From positions 32,524,003-32,588,002 of the forward strand of contig NC_059075.1 in NCBI RefSeq assembly GCF_020497125.1: 64,000 bases of DNA. Reading direction: 5' to 3'. This document shows positions 32,305-42,786 of this stretch, one piece after another. The position numbers and the translations under genes are program-made. Numbering within the stretch: the stretch's first letter is position 1; each line of letters begins with the position of its first letter. The DNA comes from Mauremys mutica (taxonomy: Eukaryota; Chordata; Testudines; Geoemydidae). The notes under the pieces were generated by a model, which searched no databases, was not told the DNA's origin, and worked only from the letters and a program-made list of their open reading frames with translations.

Positions 32305-32475
32305 CAAAAACAATATGGCAAAGAGCTGTGGAAGCCGAGCTGAAAAACCTGGGGCACAGCTGGGGAACCATTGAAAGACTTGCCAGAAACAGACAGGAGT
32401 GGAGAAGCTTTGTCACTGCCCTAAACGCCAGAGGTTTAGTAGGAACATGGTGGTGGTGGTGGTGATGATACATCT
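32305..32475 (+). mobile_element. LINE part 3: C-terminus and tail
   Basis: After the LTR element the LINE reads on as KTIWQRAVEAELKNLGHSWG then RQEWRSFVTAL, followed by a (GGT)n run at 32448-32463 and GATGATAC, its 3' tail. Confidence 0.85.
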
Positions 32476-33092
32476 TGTATCTCTGAGGTTTATCCTAAAC
32501 TTGGGTTTCAAACATGGGCACATAATATGTTGCAGCTATATTGTTGAGCCACTTTTAGATTCTCTCAACCCCTGGACCATGTAAAATATGCACATAATTG
32601 CTCAACTGCAGTCTAGATGCAGTATGAGCTGTTTTGCTTATTAATAATTAAAGATACTATTTGGCCTTATACAAACAGAATCACATTTAATATGATCCAC
32701 ATTTCGTTTTTGTAAGGACCTGATACAAAGGTTTTGACAAGACATTGTTATTTTTATAAGAAATGTGTGTTTAATAATGAATTCATTCTCCATGCCAAAA
32801 TGAATGGAAACACTGATTGAGTTTCCAGGAAGCTCTCCTGTAACTTTAAACTTAAACTTTTCTATGAACTGTAGTTGCAAAAGTGACACTTCAACCAGCT
32901 GTAGCAAAATGCAGAACGTACACAACAAAGTATTCCCTGGCAATTCTGCACATGCACAGACAGGTAATGTCAGGAAAGGGTGGGATTCAAAGGCAGGCAT
33001 GAAAAACATTGGACCTGATCCAATCTGCACAAGTAAATGGCAGAACTCTCATTGATATAAATGAGTGTGGGATCTATCTCCTCTTTCCATGG
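32476..33092. other. Intergenic sequence, nothing recognised
   Basis: No gene or element ends visible. Confidence 0.4.
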
Positions 33093-33100
33093 ATATAGAG

Positions 33101-33789
33101 CAGGGATGGGCAAACTATGGCCCGCGGGCCGGATCCGGCCCTTCAGGGCTTTGGATCCGGCCCGCAGGATTACCCCTGGTGGTGCTGCGGGCCCGGCGCT
33201 GCTCTCAGAAGCAGCCCCCGGGCCGGGAGGCAAAGGGCTCCATGTGCGCACGCAGAGCCCTCTGCCCCCCCCCCCCCCCCCGGGGCCGCAGCACTTCCTG
33301 GAGTGGCGTGGGGACAGGGCAGGCATGCAGGGAGCCTGCCCTGGCCCTGGTGTGCGCCACTGCCACCCCGGAGCCACTTTAGGTAAGCGGCACCGGGCTG
33401 GAGCTCAAACCCCTCCTGCCCCCCGCCCCCCAACTTCCTGCCCTAAGCCCTCTGCCTGTACCTCGCACCCCTCCTGCACCCAACTCCCTGCCCTGAGCCC
33501 CTTTCTGCACTCCTGTGCATTCCAACCACCTGCCCTGAGCTCCCTGCTGCACCCTGCACCCCGTGCACCCCAACTCCCTGCCCTGAGCCCCATCCTGCAC
33601 TCTGTACCCCTCCTGTACCCCAACCCCCTTCCCTGAGCCCCCTCTTACACTCTGCACCCCTTCTCTGCCCCAATTCCTTGTCCTGAGCCCCTTCCTCCAC
33701 ATCCCGCACTCCACCCCCCCTGCCCCGGCCCTGCATACAATTTCCTCACCCAGATGTGGCCCTCGCCCCAAAAAGTTTGCCCACCCCTG
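33101..33789. mobile_element. GC-rich non-autonomous hAT element
   Basis: Ends CAGGGATGGGCAAACTATGG and AAGTTTGCCCACCCCTG are inverted. The 8-bp direct repeat ATATAGAG flanks it at 33093-33100 and 33790-33797. The interior has a C16 run (33267-33282) and decayed CCCTGCACCC-type repeats (33400-33700). The long minus-strand frames here are compositional. Confidence 0.93.
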
Positions 33790-33797
33790 ATATAGAG

Positions 33798-35056
33798 GTA
33801 TGGTTCAACAGCAGTGATAGGAGTCCCAAGAGACCATGAATCTTTGTAATGTAATTAAAAAACTGGTAAGAGTAGCAAGTGGCAATTGACTTGGTCTCTG
33901 ATCTAGCTGCAGCACTGTGCAAGCCACAGTGAAGGGCGACTTTTCTGTCAGAGACCAAAGAAGGTCTTTTTGTATGACTTTTCCTGCTCCATCTCTACAC
34001 AAAGAGCTGAATAATTGGGGCATATGCAGTATATAGCTGTAACTTTTGCCAAGACATACTTTAACTAAAACATTCTTTTCTTTAATATTCTTAAGATTAT
34101 ACGAAAATTCTAGGCATAGGAGATGGCCAGGTTGATCTCTGACCTGTATTTGAGTTAAGAAAACTGACATTTTATTAAAATCCTCTAGATATAAATTATA
34201 TTTGCTTTTGTAAAAATCTTTTTTTTTAAATTTATCTACCTGACAGTGTCCCTTTTAAACAGCGATTACTGTCATTTCAAATGTGTGCAAAAGAGATAAG
34301 GGCGGTGACTAGAAGCTCATTATTAACATGCTGGCACCAGTTTAATTGGACTGTTTTTAAATTCTCATGATGAGGCCTTGTTTATGACTTCTGGAACTGC
34401 AGATAGAAGCCAGCATCTGGTGTTTGAGGATGGTAGGGATTTGCACCATAGTATGTGTAATATTTCTACAGTAAATAAACAAAATGAATAATTAAGTGAA
34501 TAATGAGGTGTCCTGAATGAAGCCTTTTCTGACAATATCTATAGAATATCTAAGGCATGTTTTGCACTCCTGCAGTGTGTTCTCTGTTGGGCATTTTGAG
34601 TGTGTCATTGCTCACATGGAAATTAGTAAGGAAATTTTCCAAGCAGAAGCTGGAAATACCATGAATCAAGGTAATCAAATATAAATGAGGAACCTTCCAT
34701 GCCATAGTATAGTATCTGCTCACAGTAAAACGTGTAAAACATCAGATTATCAGAGTTCATTTGTGAACCATGATTTTTTTGTATTTTAAAGCGGGTTTCA
34801 AAGAAAGTTACATTGAAAGTGTGATACGTTCTGTCCTGGTATGAGATAGAATGCGCTAAAATACCACACATTGAAACCACGTGTAGATTCCTGGAATCTT
34901 TTGATTTTCTTGTTATAAAGACAATCCAAAGAGTTAGTTTGCCCTACAAGCTAGAGAATGGTTTATATATTATCTGATGGTATGTGATGGGTGTTTGCTG
35001 GTGCCCAGTGCTTCCATGTTACCTAAAATAATATTTCTGAAAAGAAAAATACCAAC
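33798..35056. other. Intergenic sequence, nothing recognised
   Basis: AT-rich, apparently single copy, no gene. Confidence 0.4.
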
Positions 35057-35215
35057 TTATCATAGAAGATTGGGGTTGGAAGAGACCTCAGGAGGTCATC
35101 TAGTCCAAGCCCTTGCTCAAAGCAGGACCAAAGCAATTTTCTGAGCTCCAAGGGTAAAGCTTCCATTCTGTCACCAATCCTTCCCAGAATATCTAGACTG
35201 AGTAGCACATCTAGA
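35057..35215 (-). mobile_element. CR1 3' end fragment
   Basis: ATCATAGAAGATTGGGGTTG then AAGAGACCTCAGGAGGTCAT then CTAGTCCAAGCCCTTGCTCA is the reverse complement of a CR1 3' UTR. Confidence 0.75.
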
Positions 35216-35329
35216 AGAATGTTCTACCATAAATTAGCAAATAAATACAGGCAATTACGGTTAAGTCTAGAATTTTGCAAGGAATTCCAATTAATGCTAG
35301 TGAAGTTATGCAAATCACTGGCATATTGT

Positions 35330-36110
35330 TGGTGTACGTGAGGGTGTGGTGAACTCACTGCTAGGTATGGTGCCTCCTCTTAGCTGTTCTGAGGGAATAG
35401 CTTGTGAGGTCAAGGCCCCTTCCCCTCAGTTGCGTGCTGTCTCTTTGGCCCTCTCTCTGAGTCTGTAGCCCCTTTCTCACTCCAGGGGCTGCTGTGGCCT
35501 CTTCATGACTCAGACCTCCAGCCAGGTCACTCTACCTGTTTCCCCCTTCTGGGGTACCAAAGTCTTCCTTCAGCGGTCCTCTAGGCCAATGTTTCCCAAA
35601 CTTGGGACGCCGCTTGTGTAGGGAAAGGCCCTGGAGGGCCAGGCCAGTTTGTCTACCTGCCGCGTCCGCAGGTCTGGCCGATCGTGGCTCCCACTGGCCG
35701 CGGTTCGCTGCTCCAGGCCAATGGGGGCTGCTGGAAGCGGCACAGGCAGAGCCACAGTCTACCCTCTACTCCAGGTTCTGGCTCAGGGACCCTCTAATCA
35801 ACAGTCAAGACCTGTTCCCTTCAAGACCTTACTGCCTTTCACTGAGCCCTGTCCTATTTTCTTGGCTTCCTTGCTCTCTAGGTTTGCCAGCCCAAACACA
35901 CCTCTCTTCAGCCAGGGAGTGACTGCAGACTTTGCCAGCAGCCCCCAATTTCCTGTCTTTATAAATCCAGCCCAGCTCCTCCCCCTCACTCAGTCAGGGA
36001 ATTACTTGGCCACCTGACTCTCCTCAGCTGTGGCCCATTGGGTCAATTAGCCTTCTGGTCCCTCAGCATTAACTCTTTCTGGGCAGATGTGGGGTAAACA
36101 TCCCATCACA
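35330..36110 (-). mobile_element. Solo LTR, minus strand, with inserted MITE fragment
   Basis: On the minus strand it runs TGTGATGGGATGTTTACCCC to TACACCA, TG...CA, with TATA-like TTTATAAAG at 35959-35967. The 4-bp direct repeat TTGT flanks it at 35326-35329 and 36111-36114. About 610 bp without the inserted MITE piece at 35587-35757. No internal retroviral sequence remains. Confidence 0.75.
35587..35757. mobile_element. Half copy of the palindromic hAT MITE
   Basis: CAATGTTTCCCAAACTTGGG onward matches the left half of 19777-20108 in the same order (ATCGTGGCTCCCACTGGCC, CTCCAGGCCAATGGG). The right half is missing. Confidence 0.85.
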
Positions 36111-36129
36111 TTGTATAGTACAGGGAGTA

Positions 36130-36650
36130 TTCAAAGATCTTACAAGAGAGGAATGTTGTTCTTTTGGTAATGCAGAGCACCAGGAATCAGAAAATCTAGG
36201 TTCTATGCAAGGAGTGGGCAAAATTTTTGGCCTGAGGGCCACATCAGGGTTCCAAAACTGTATGGAGGGCCGAGTAGGGAACGCTGTGCCTCCCCAGACA
36301 GCTTGGTCCCCGCCCCCTATCTACTCACTCCCACTTCCTGCCCCCTGACTGGCAGCATGGCGAGCTGAGGCTGCAGGAGGGGAGGGGGACAGCAAGGGAG
36401 GGGCCAGGGGTTAGCCTCCCTGGCCAGGAGCTCAAGGGCCGGACAGGATGGTCCCACGGACTGGATGTGGCCCATGGGCCGTAGTTTGCCCATCTCTGTT
36501 CTATGCCCAGCTCTTTCACTAACTTCCAATTTGATCTTAGGAGAATCAGGTACTTTCTCTGTGCCTCAGTTTCTTCATGTGCACACTGAGGATAACAAGA
36601 TTGACCTGCTTTATTCACCCTTAGATGAAGAGAACTATGAAAATGCAAAT
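36130..36650 (+). mobile_element. MIR-type SINE split by a hAT element
   Basis: The SINE is visible on both sides of the insert: GTAATGCAGAGCACCAGGAATC before it and TTCTATGCCCAGCTCTTTCACTAAC then TGTGCCTCAGTTTCTTCATG after it. The break falls in the B-box-like TTCTATGCCC. Confidence 0.75.
36208..36497. mobile_element. hAT-type MITE inside a SINE
   Basis: AGTGGGCAAAATTTTTGGCC near the left end and GGGCCGTAGTTTGCCCAT near the right end are inverted. The 8-mer GTTCTATG flanks it at 36200-36207 and 36498-36505 (a one-base shift is equally possible). Confidence 0.85.
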
Positions 36651-37608
36651 TATTAGGACAAATACCTAAAAATAATAGAGATTAGAACAGAGAACCAGTG
36701 ATAACCTTAAATGTCGTTCTAGTTGTATATTTAAATAAAATGTTTATTAGAACTGAGCTTAGTAGAACATCTCTCCCAAGGCTAGATCTCCCTCTTTCCA
36801 TGAAGAAAAAAGAAGTCAGTCATGTTGTATTAATTTAGATAGAATATTGGGTCCCAAAAATGTTACCATTTCCAAGCCACTGTCAAACATTAAACAAGGT
36901 TCAGGGTTTGAGATACGGAGACCTCAGCCAAACCCCTTTTAACCTTTTATTAAAGATAAAAAAAAAGAAGGAAGAGCAGTTAGAGCAGATTCAAAATTTT
37001 AAGTATTAAATAAGGGTTTCGTTTTAACAATGTGCCTTGTTCCCTTTCGCTGGAGAAAGTTTTTAGAAGGATAGTCTCTTAGATGGTATCAAAAATGGTA
37101 ATAACTGTCCATTTGGGGAAAAGAGAAGTTATCTGAGATGGGATGGAGCTGTTGTTATTGTTAAAATCTGATCCGATTTCATCCCAGCCAATGTTTGGGA
37201 TTCAACTGAAGCTAGTAGAGGTGGTGATGTCATCTGGGTCCCTCTCTTTGGCCTGGTCAGAACAGGACATCCCTCAGCATCAGGATGATGAAGGTCTGCG
37301 ATCCCAGGAGATGATGAAGCTCTCTGCAGTAGCCAATTTTTCTCCCCACAGTCTCTTTCGTTAAGAACCCACAAAGGGGATTATGGGTGGAATACACCAT
37401 CCTTTCATTATTTTGTTCACCAATTAGGCCTAGTTTCCAAAACACCAGTTCTGGTTTGCTGATTTCTGGTTCCACACATTTCTTGTTTACCGAGCATGAT
37501 CTTAACGTAGTCCTTGAGATATATCAGTAGGCCTTTTGTTTGGACTAATTCAGTTTTTCTGTCTCCCTTTCATACCTTTTCTCATCAGCATTTGTTATTA
37601 TAGGTAAT
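36651..37608. other. Intergenic sequence, possible old repeat
   Basis: No gene is visible. The block 36840-37200 has the feel of a retroelement interior, but I cannot support a family. Confidence 0.3.
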
Positions 37609-37620
37609 TGTGACATCTTA
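37609..37620 (+). repeat. 12-bp TSD of the PLE, left
   Basis: TGTGACATCTTA, identical to 39273-39284. Confidence 0.95.
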
Positions 37621-38030
37621 GAAGCAGCAAAGAATCCTGTGGCACCTTATAGACTAACAGACGTTTTGCAGCATGAGCTTTCGTGGGTGAATACCCACTT
37701 CTTCAGATGCAAGTGGTGGAAATTTCCTGGGGCAGGTATATATAAGCAAGCAAGAAGCAAGCTAGAGATAACGAGGTTAGATCAATCAGGGTGGATGAGG
37801 CCCTGTTCTAGCAGTTGAGGTGTGAAAACCAAGGGAGGAGAAACTGGTTCTGTAATTGGCAAGCCATTCACAGTCTTTGTTTAGTCCTGAGCTGATGGTG
37901 TCAAATTTGCAGATGAACTGGAGCTCAGCAGTTTCTCTTTGAAGTCTGGTCCTAAAGTTTTTTTGCTGTAGGATGGCCACCTTAAGATCTGCTATTGTGT
38001 GGCCAGGGAGGTTGAAGTGTTCTCCTACAG
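37621..38030 (-). repeat. PLE left arm (inverted copy)
   Basis: Reverse complement of 38828-39237. On the minus strand it encodes the last 80 or so residues of the PLE protein (from about VGEHFNLPGH on, starting near 38028). Confidence 0.95.
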
Positions 38031-39072
38031 CCTGGACCAATCTACACGGGAGGTCCACTTCCTAGACACCACGGTGCAAATAAGTGATGGTCACATCAAC
38101 ACCACCCTATACCGAAAACCTACCGACCGCTATGCCTACCTTCATGCCTCCAGCTTCCATCCCGGACACACCACAAGATCCATTGTCTACAGCCAAGCAC
38201 TGAGGTACAACCGTATCTGCTCTTACCCTGCAGACAGAGACCAACACCTAGAAAATCTCCACCAAGCATTCTCAAGACTACAGTACCCACACGAGGAAAT
38301 AAGGAAACAGATCAACAGAGCCAGACGTGTACCCAGAAGCCTCCTACTGGAAGACAAACCCAAGAAAGAAACCAACAGGACTCCACTGACCATCACATAC
38401 AGTCCCCAGCTAAAACCCCTACAACGCATCATCAGGGATCTACAACCCATCCTGGACAATGATCCCACACTTTCACAGGCCTTGGGTGGCAGACCAGTTC
38501 TCGCCCACAGACAACCTGCCAACCTGAAGCATATTCTCACCAGCAACTGCACACCGCACCATAGTAACTCTAGCTCAGGAACCAATCCATGCAACAAACC
38601 TCGATGCCAACTCTGCCCACATATCTACACCAGCAACACCATCACAGGACCAAACCAGATCAGCCACAACATCACCGGTTCATTCACCTGCACTTCCACC
38701 AATGTAATATATGCCATCATATGCCAGCAATGCCCCTCTGCTATGTACATCGGCCAAACTGGACAATCTCTAAGGAAAAGGATAAATGGACACAAATCAG
38801 ACATTAGGAATGGCAATATACAAAAACCTGTAGGAGAACACTTCAACCTCCCTGGCCACACAATAGCAGATCTTAAGGTGGCCATCCTACAGCAAAAAAA
38901 CTTTAGGACCAGACTTCAAAGAGAAACTGCTGAGTTCCAGTTCATCTGCAAATTTGACACCATCAGCTCAGGACTAAACAAAGACTGTGAATGGCTTGCC
39001 AATTACAGAACCAGTTTCTCCTCCCTTGGTTTTCACACCTCAACTGCTAGAACAGGGCCTCATCCACCCTGA
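38031..39072 (+). CDS. PLE protein, C-terminal part: RT thumb and GIY-YIG endonuclease
   Basis: Open for 347 codons to TGA at 39070-39072. The apparent ATG at 37999 lies in the inverted arm, so the first 11 residues of that frame are an artefact. In order: REVHFLDTTV and YRKPTDRYAYLHASSFHPGH, the RT thumb region of PLEs; a variable linker; NKPRCQLCPHI, a Cys cluster; then VIYAIICQQC, MYIGQTGQSLRKRINGHKSD, the GIY-YIG nuclease motif with its Arg and His; then VGEHFNLPGH. Palm and fingers of the RT are missing, so this is roughly the last 40 percent of a full protein. It cannot move by itself, but the nuclease domain has no stop or obvious lost residue. Confidence 0.9.
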
Positions 39073-39237
39073 TTGATCTAACCTCGTTATCTCTAGCTTG
39101 CTTCTTGCTTGCTTATATATACCTGCCCCAGGAAATTTCCACCACTTGCATCTGAAGAAGTGGGTATTCACCCACGAAAGCTCATGCTGCAAAACGTCTG
39201 TTAGTCTATAAGGTGCCACAGGATTCTTTGCTGCTTC
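38828..39237 (+). repeat. PLE right arm
   Basis: 410 bp, inverted partner at 37621-38030. Includes the end of the ORF and about 165 bp of 3' UTR. Confidence 0.95.
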
Positions 39238-39272
39238 TACAGAACCAGACTAACACGGCTACCCCTCTGATA

Positions 39273-39284
39273 TGTGACATCTTA
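39273..39284 (+). repeat. 12-bp TSD of the PLE, right
   Basis: TGTGACATCTTA, identical to 37609-37620. Confidence 0.95.
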
Positions 39285-39644
39285 CAAACTTTCACATACT
39301 TTTTACAACTGAGCTCACATTTAGGGTAATTTTACATCCAATTATTACAAAAGTCACCTCCCTGGACTTCTAGTGGGCTTCATGAGGAAGTGAATGGAAT
39401 GTGCTTGCTATGCATATTACTTCAATTCCATAGTAATCCACTGAAAAGTACAACCTTTTCTTTAGAGTCCTCCTTTCTAGGGGCATCCGAAAACTAGGGG
39501 AGTTCAAGCCATGATGGAGCAAAGATAATTCCAATCATCTATTTCAACTCTCCATGTTAGAGGCATCTGTATTTCATCGGTGGGCAATGTGATTCATATG
39601 TATATTTAATACAACTCCTCTATATTTTGAACTCTAAATAGTAT
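39285..39644. other. Intergenic sequence, nothing recognised
   Basis: No gene visible. Confidence 0.4.
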
Positions 39645-39765
39645 TTTTATCTAAGGATTGGAAGGGAAGTTAAATTACTTGCCAAGGTCACACAATGAAT
39701 CAGTGTCAAGGCTGGGAGTAGAACCAAGCAGCTCTGACTCAGCCCCATGCTGAGTCCACCATAAA
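39645..39765 (-). mobile_element. MIR fragment
   Basis: TTGCCAAGGTCACACAATGA then CAAGGCTGGGAGTAGAACC is the reverse complement of the MIR core and B-box region. Confidence 0.8.
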
Positions 39766-41063
39766 ATGCTCCTTCAGTCACTTATTGAAATGTCAGTGTG
39801 TTAGTATCTACCAAGGAGATATGTGCAGTCGAAACATGAGATCATTAATATTTGTTCATCCTTACAGTATCTGAGTTTTCTGACAGCATCAGTCTCCCAA
39901 GGTGGGGTCTTTTCCCACTCCGCTTCTTTACCATACCACTTGGGCAACAAAAACTTATTTACTTTAACACTATTGCCAAAGAAAAATAAAGACCTGAAGT
40001 TGTTACAAATATTCTAGCTTCCAATAATACAAAGCTGTCGTAAATCACATTCCCAGCAGCAACAGCATGTAAAGCAAGTCAGAAAGCATTATTCCTAAAA
40101 TAGCAACACAGTAAGACTGGATGAAAATGACAACCCTTTAATAAAGTAGGACTTAGATCTTTGCCTCATAAAACCAATTCATACTCTTGAACAGGTCAGA
40201 AAGCCCATAGACATTATTATAACTACACAAAGAGTAGTTTGTCCAATAATTACACTACCAGCAAGGACAAACTATTTTTAGAGCTGTCATGTGTAATTGC
40301 ACCTGAGCTTTATTTGTCTTCTGATTAAAAGAGGTTTTATTTCAGATCAGTTAACTTGAATTTTATGCTCATTTACTAAGTCGCATGTTCCAATTCAATT
40401 TATTTTAAAGTAGATTCTTTGGGGAAAATCATAAAGCTAATTTGAATTGATTCTTTGGAGATTCAGGATTAAATGAAGTGCCATAAAATTGGCAGACAAA
40501 GTGAAAAAATAGAATTGAATTTTATACTTGTATTACTCGATGGACATTGACATCTTGTTTTTTCCTACTGCTGAGGGTTTTGATATACTGTATTTCAGAC
40601 AATTTAAACACTCCTAAGAATTAAACTCCACTGAAGTTTTGGTTGTTAAGGAACTTGCAGAGTTTTTCTCTTGAAAAAAATTAATCGGAATGCAAAGTTA
40701 TGACTGAAAGGATCATTAAGGGACTAATAGTCCTCTCACACCAGTTTTTTAGCAATGTAACTGCAGACTTCAGTGGTCTTATTCTTGATTCCAGACAAGA
40801 AAATCAAGTCCTATATTTGTAATATCAATAAACTGGAGATTTGGCATTTGATGCTAGTTGTTTTGCCTGAGTAATAAGTGCAGGATCATAGCTTTCACTG
40901 TACCTACAGCTCATTTCATTTCCAACTCATGGACCAAAATTTTTGCAAAAGTGTAACTAGCCATTTTGGATGTCTCCATATTTGTTACCCCAATGTGAGA
41001 CACCTTAAAGAGGTCTGATTTTAAGAGGGCAAATGCTCAGTGCTTTCTGAAATCAAGCTCCTT
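39766..41063. other. AT-rich intergenic sequence, nothing recognised
   Basis: No gene, RNA or element ends visible. Confidence 0.4.
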
Positions 41064-41520
41064 ATAAGTGTCTGTTACAGCTCCATTTTGTTTCTTAAAG
41101 CTGTCCCCTTACTCCATTTTGTTCTTGTTCTCCTCTGTGGCCGCCCCTCCCTGGCTGTTAAGTTGTTTACCAGGGCCTCTGCCCTTCTCAAAGGGAGGGC
41201 CCCTTAAGTTGTTTAACAAAAGCCATTGCCCTTCTCAAAGGGATGGCCACTTGTGCTAAGTGGGACCACTGCCCTGTTCAAAGGGTTAGTCCTGTTATCA
41301 CCTTGTTAAAACCTGGGCTTGGTGTAGGGTAGGCTCTGTCCATAGCTGCAAGACCTATTGTGTTTTTAAGATCCTGGGCATGAGTCATACCTCTGGGCTC
41401 AGGACTAGTCCAAACATGTCTTGGTGGCTGCCTGCAGGTTTTTTTTCTCTGCTTTCTCTCCTACCTGTAAGAGGGGGAGCCAATCAGAGTTACTGGCGGG
41501 AAGCTGCCAGGGTTTGCCTT

Positions 41521-41526
41521 TATAAA
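41521..41526 (+). promoter_or_regulatory. TATA box of the solo LTR
   Basis: TATAAA preceded by GCCTT; U3 would be about 450 bp. Confidence 0.6.
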
Positions 41527-42708
41527 CAGACATTTTTGAACAGACTTCAGAAAGGTTCTTGCATTGCTGCCTGGTCTGATCAGCCAGGGGTTCTGGGGGT
41601 CCTTTCTCCGCTCTCGTTTTATTTTTGAGCGTACCCCCGTTTTTTGAACCCCCCCCCCCGAAGAACGAATTGCTGCCTGAGAGGTCTCCTGATTATCAAG
41701 ACTGTACCGAGCCTTCTGATGTGCTTGCTGCTGCCTTGGGGGATGGTAAGAATCCCTCTGTGAAACTTTCTGTACTTTTATTTTATTATTTTAGCTGCTG
41801 GCTCTGTCTCCCCAGCACACAGACTCAAGCTAAACCTTGGTCTGTGTTTTAAAACCTCTCTCTTAAACCCCGTGGCACTCTGCCACTGAAAATAAGTTTG
41901 TGCTGCTGCTAAGTTCTGCTCCTGTGGGCTTTGCCTTGGACTGTTTTCAGCTGTATCCACTGCTGCAGTCACCACCCCCCCTTTGGAGCTGTGTCCTGGA
42001 CACACACCACTCAGCCCTCTGGAACTATCCTTAGCATAAGGTGCACCCATTAAGTTAAGTTTAGCATTATACTTTGTAAGTTAGGCTTAGGGAATTGTTG
42101 CATTGTGTTTTGTTACTTGCTAATTTGTGTAGTCTTGGTTAAGCTAGATCATAGATAAGATTTTGCTGTGTTCTGTATAATTGTAATTAAGTCTGTCTTC
42201 CCACTGCACCCCCCCCAGCTTCTCTGTGTCCTTCTACCTTGTTACACTCTCTCTGCTGCTTAAAACTTGCAGCCTGTTTGTTCTTCCTAGCCTGTTTGCT
42301 CTGTGTGTCTGTGTCTCTGTGCTCCTACTGCCAAACCTCAATTGTATTGCTGAAGTCTAGCACAAAACCCCATTGGTTACTTTTTCCTCTCTGATACACC
42401 TCACATTCTACATTTACACCACTGTGACACATTTTACCTAAAATTGTTTGTTATTTAACATATTTTTCCATAACTATTAGTTGGTTATATGCTGCTGTGA
42501 CACACCTTTTTACATAGAAATCGCTAGCTACCTGTTACATTTATACTTCAGTGTTAGTTGGTTACCCACTGTATTGTATCCTGCTGTGTTGTACCCCACT
42601 ATTGAAACCCCCTTACTGTTCACCAAAAAGAAACCCCTCCCCAATTGTCTACCTTAACAAACCCCATACCCCTCACTATTGAATTTTCCCTGTTTTTTGC
42701 ATTTTATT

Positions 42709-42714
42709 AATAAA
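42709..42714 (+). terminator. Poly(A) signal of the solo LTR
   Basis: AATAAA followed by GTTTATTTTGC, about 70 bases before the LTR end. Confidence 0.7.
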
Positions 42715-42786
42715 GTTTATTTTGCACCCCACCCGTATGGTAATTGCTCCCCAAGATCCCATATACCTGCTGGCAGGGACAATAAG

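Larger units (their letters stand above)
37621..39272 (+). mobile_element. Penelope-like element with inverted upstream arm
   Basis: The unit is bounded by the 12-bp duplication TGTGACATCTTA. Bases 37621-38030 are the reverse complement of 38828-39237: 410 bp each, with at least one mismatch (GAGCTCC versus GAGTTCC). Between the arms lie 797 bp encoding the end of the reverse transcriptase. The last 35 bp (39238-39272) are unique to the right side. Partial inverted copies upstream of a 5'-truncated body are known from Penelope elements. The arms' near-identity and the clean TSD point to a recent insertion. Confidence 0.95.
41069..42781 (+). mobile_element. Long solo LTR, 1713 bp
   Basis: TGTCTGTTACAG to GGCAGGGACA, TG...CA, with the 5-bp duplication ATAAG on both sides. 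A TATA box (TTTATAAA, 41519-41526) and a poly(A) signal (AATAAA, 42709-42714) are about 1.19 kb apart, so R would be exceptionally long. GATGGTAAGAAT at 41742-41753 is a good splice-donor match inside R. The strand downstream of TATA is pyrimidine-rich, with a C10 run near 41649. No coding domain or second LTR is present. An endogenous retrovirus is the likely source; the genus is not assigned. Confidence 0.8.
41064..42786 (+). repeat. TSDs of the 1.7-kb solo LTR (ATAAG)
   Basis: ATAAG at 41064-41068 and 42782-42786 brackets the LTR. Confidence 0.8.

Noticed and set aside
37786..38058. Minus-strand frame identical to the end of the PLE protein
   Set aside because: It is the inverted arm of the PLE, not a second gene.
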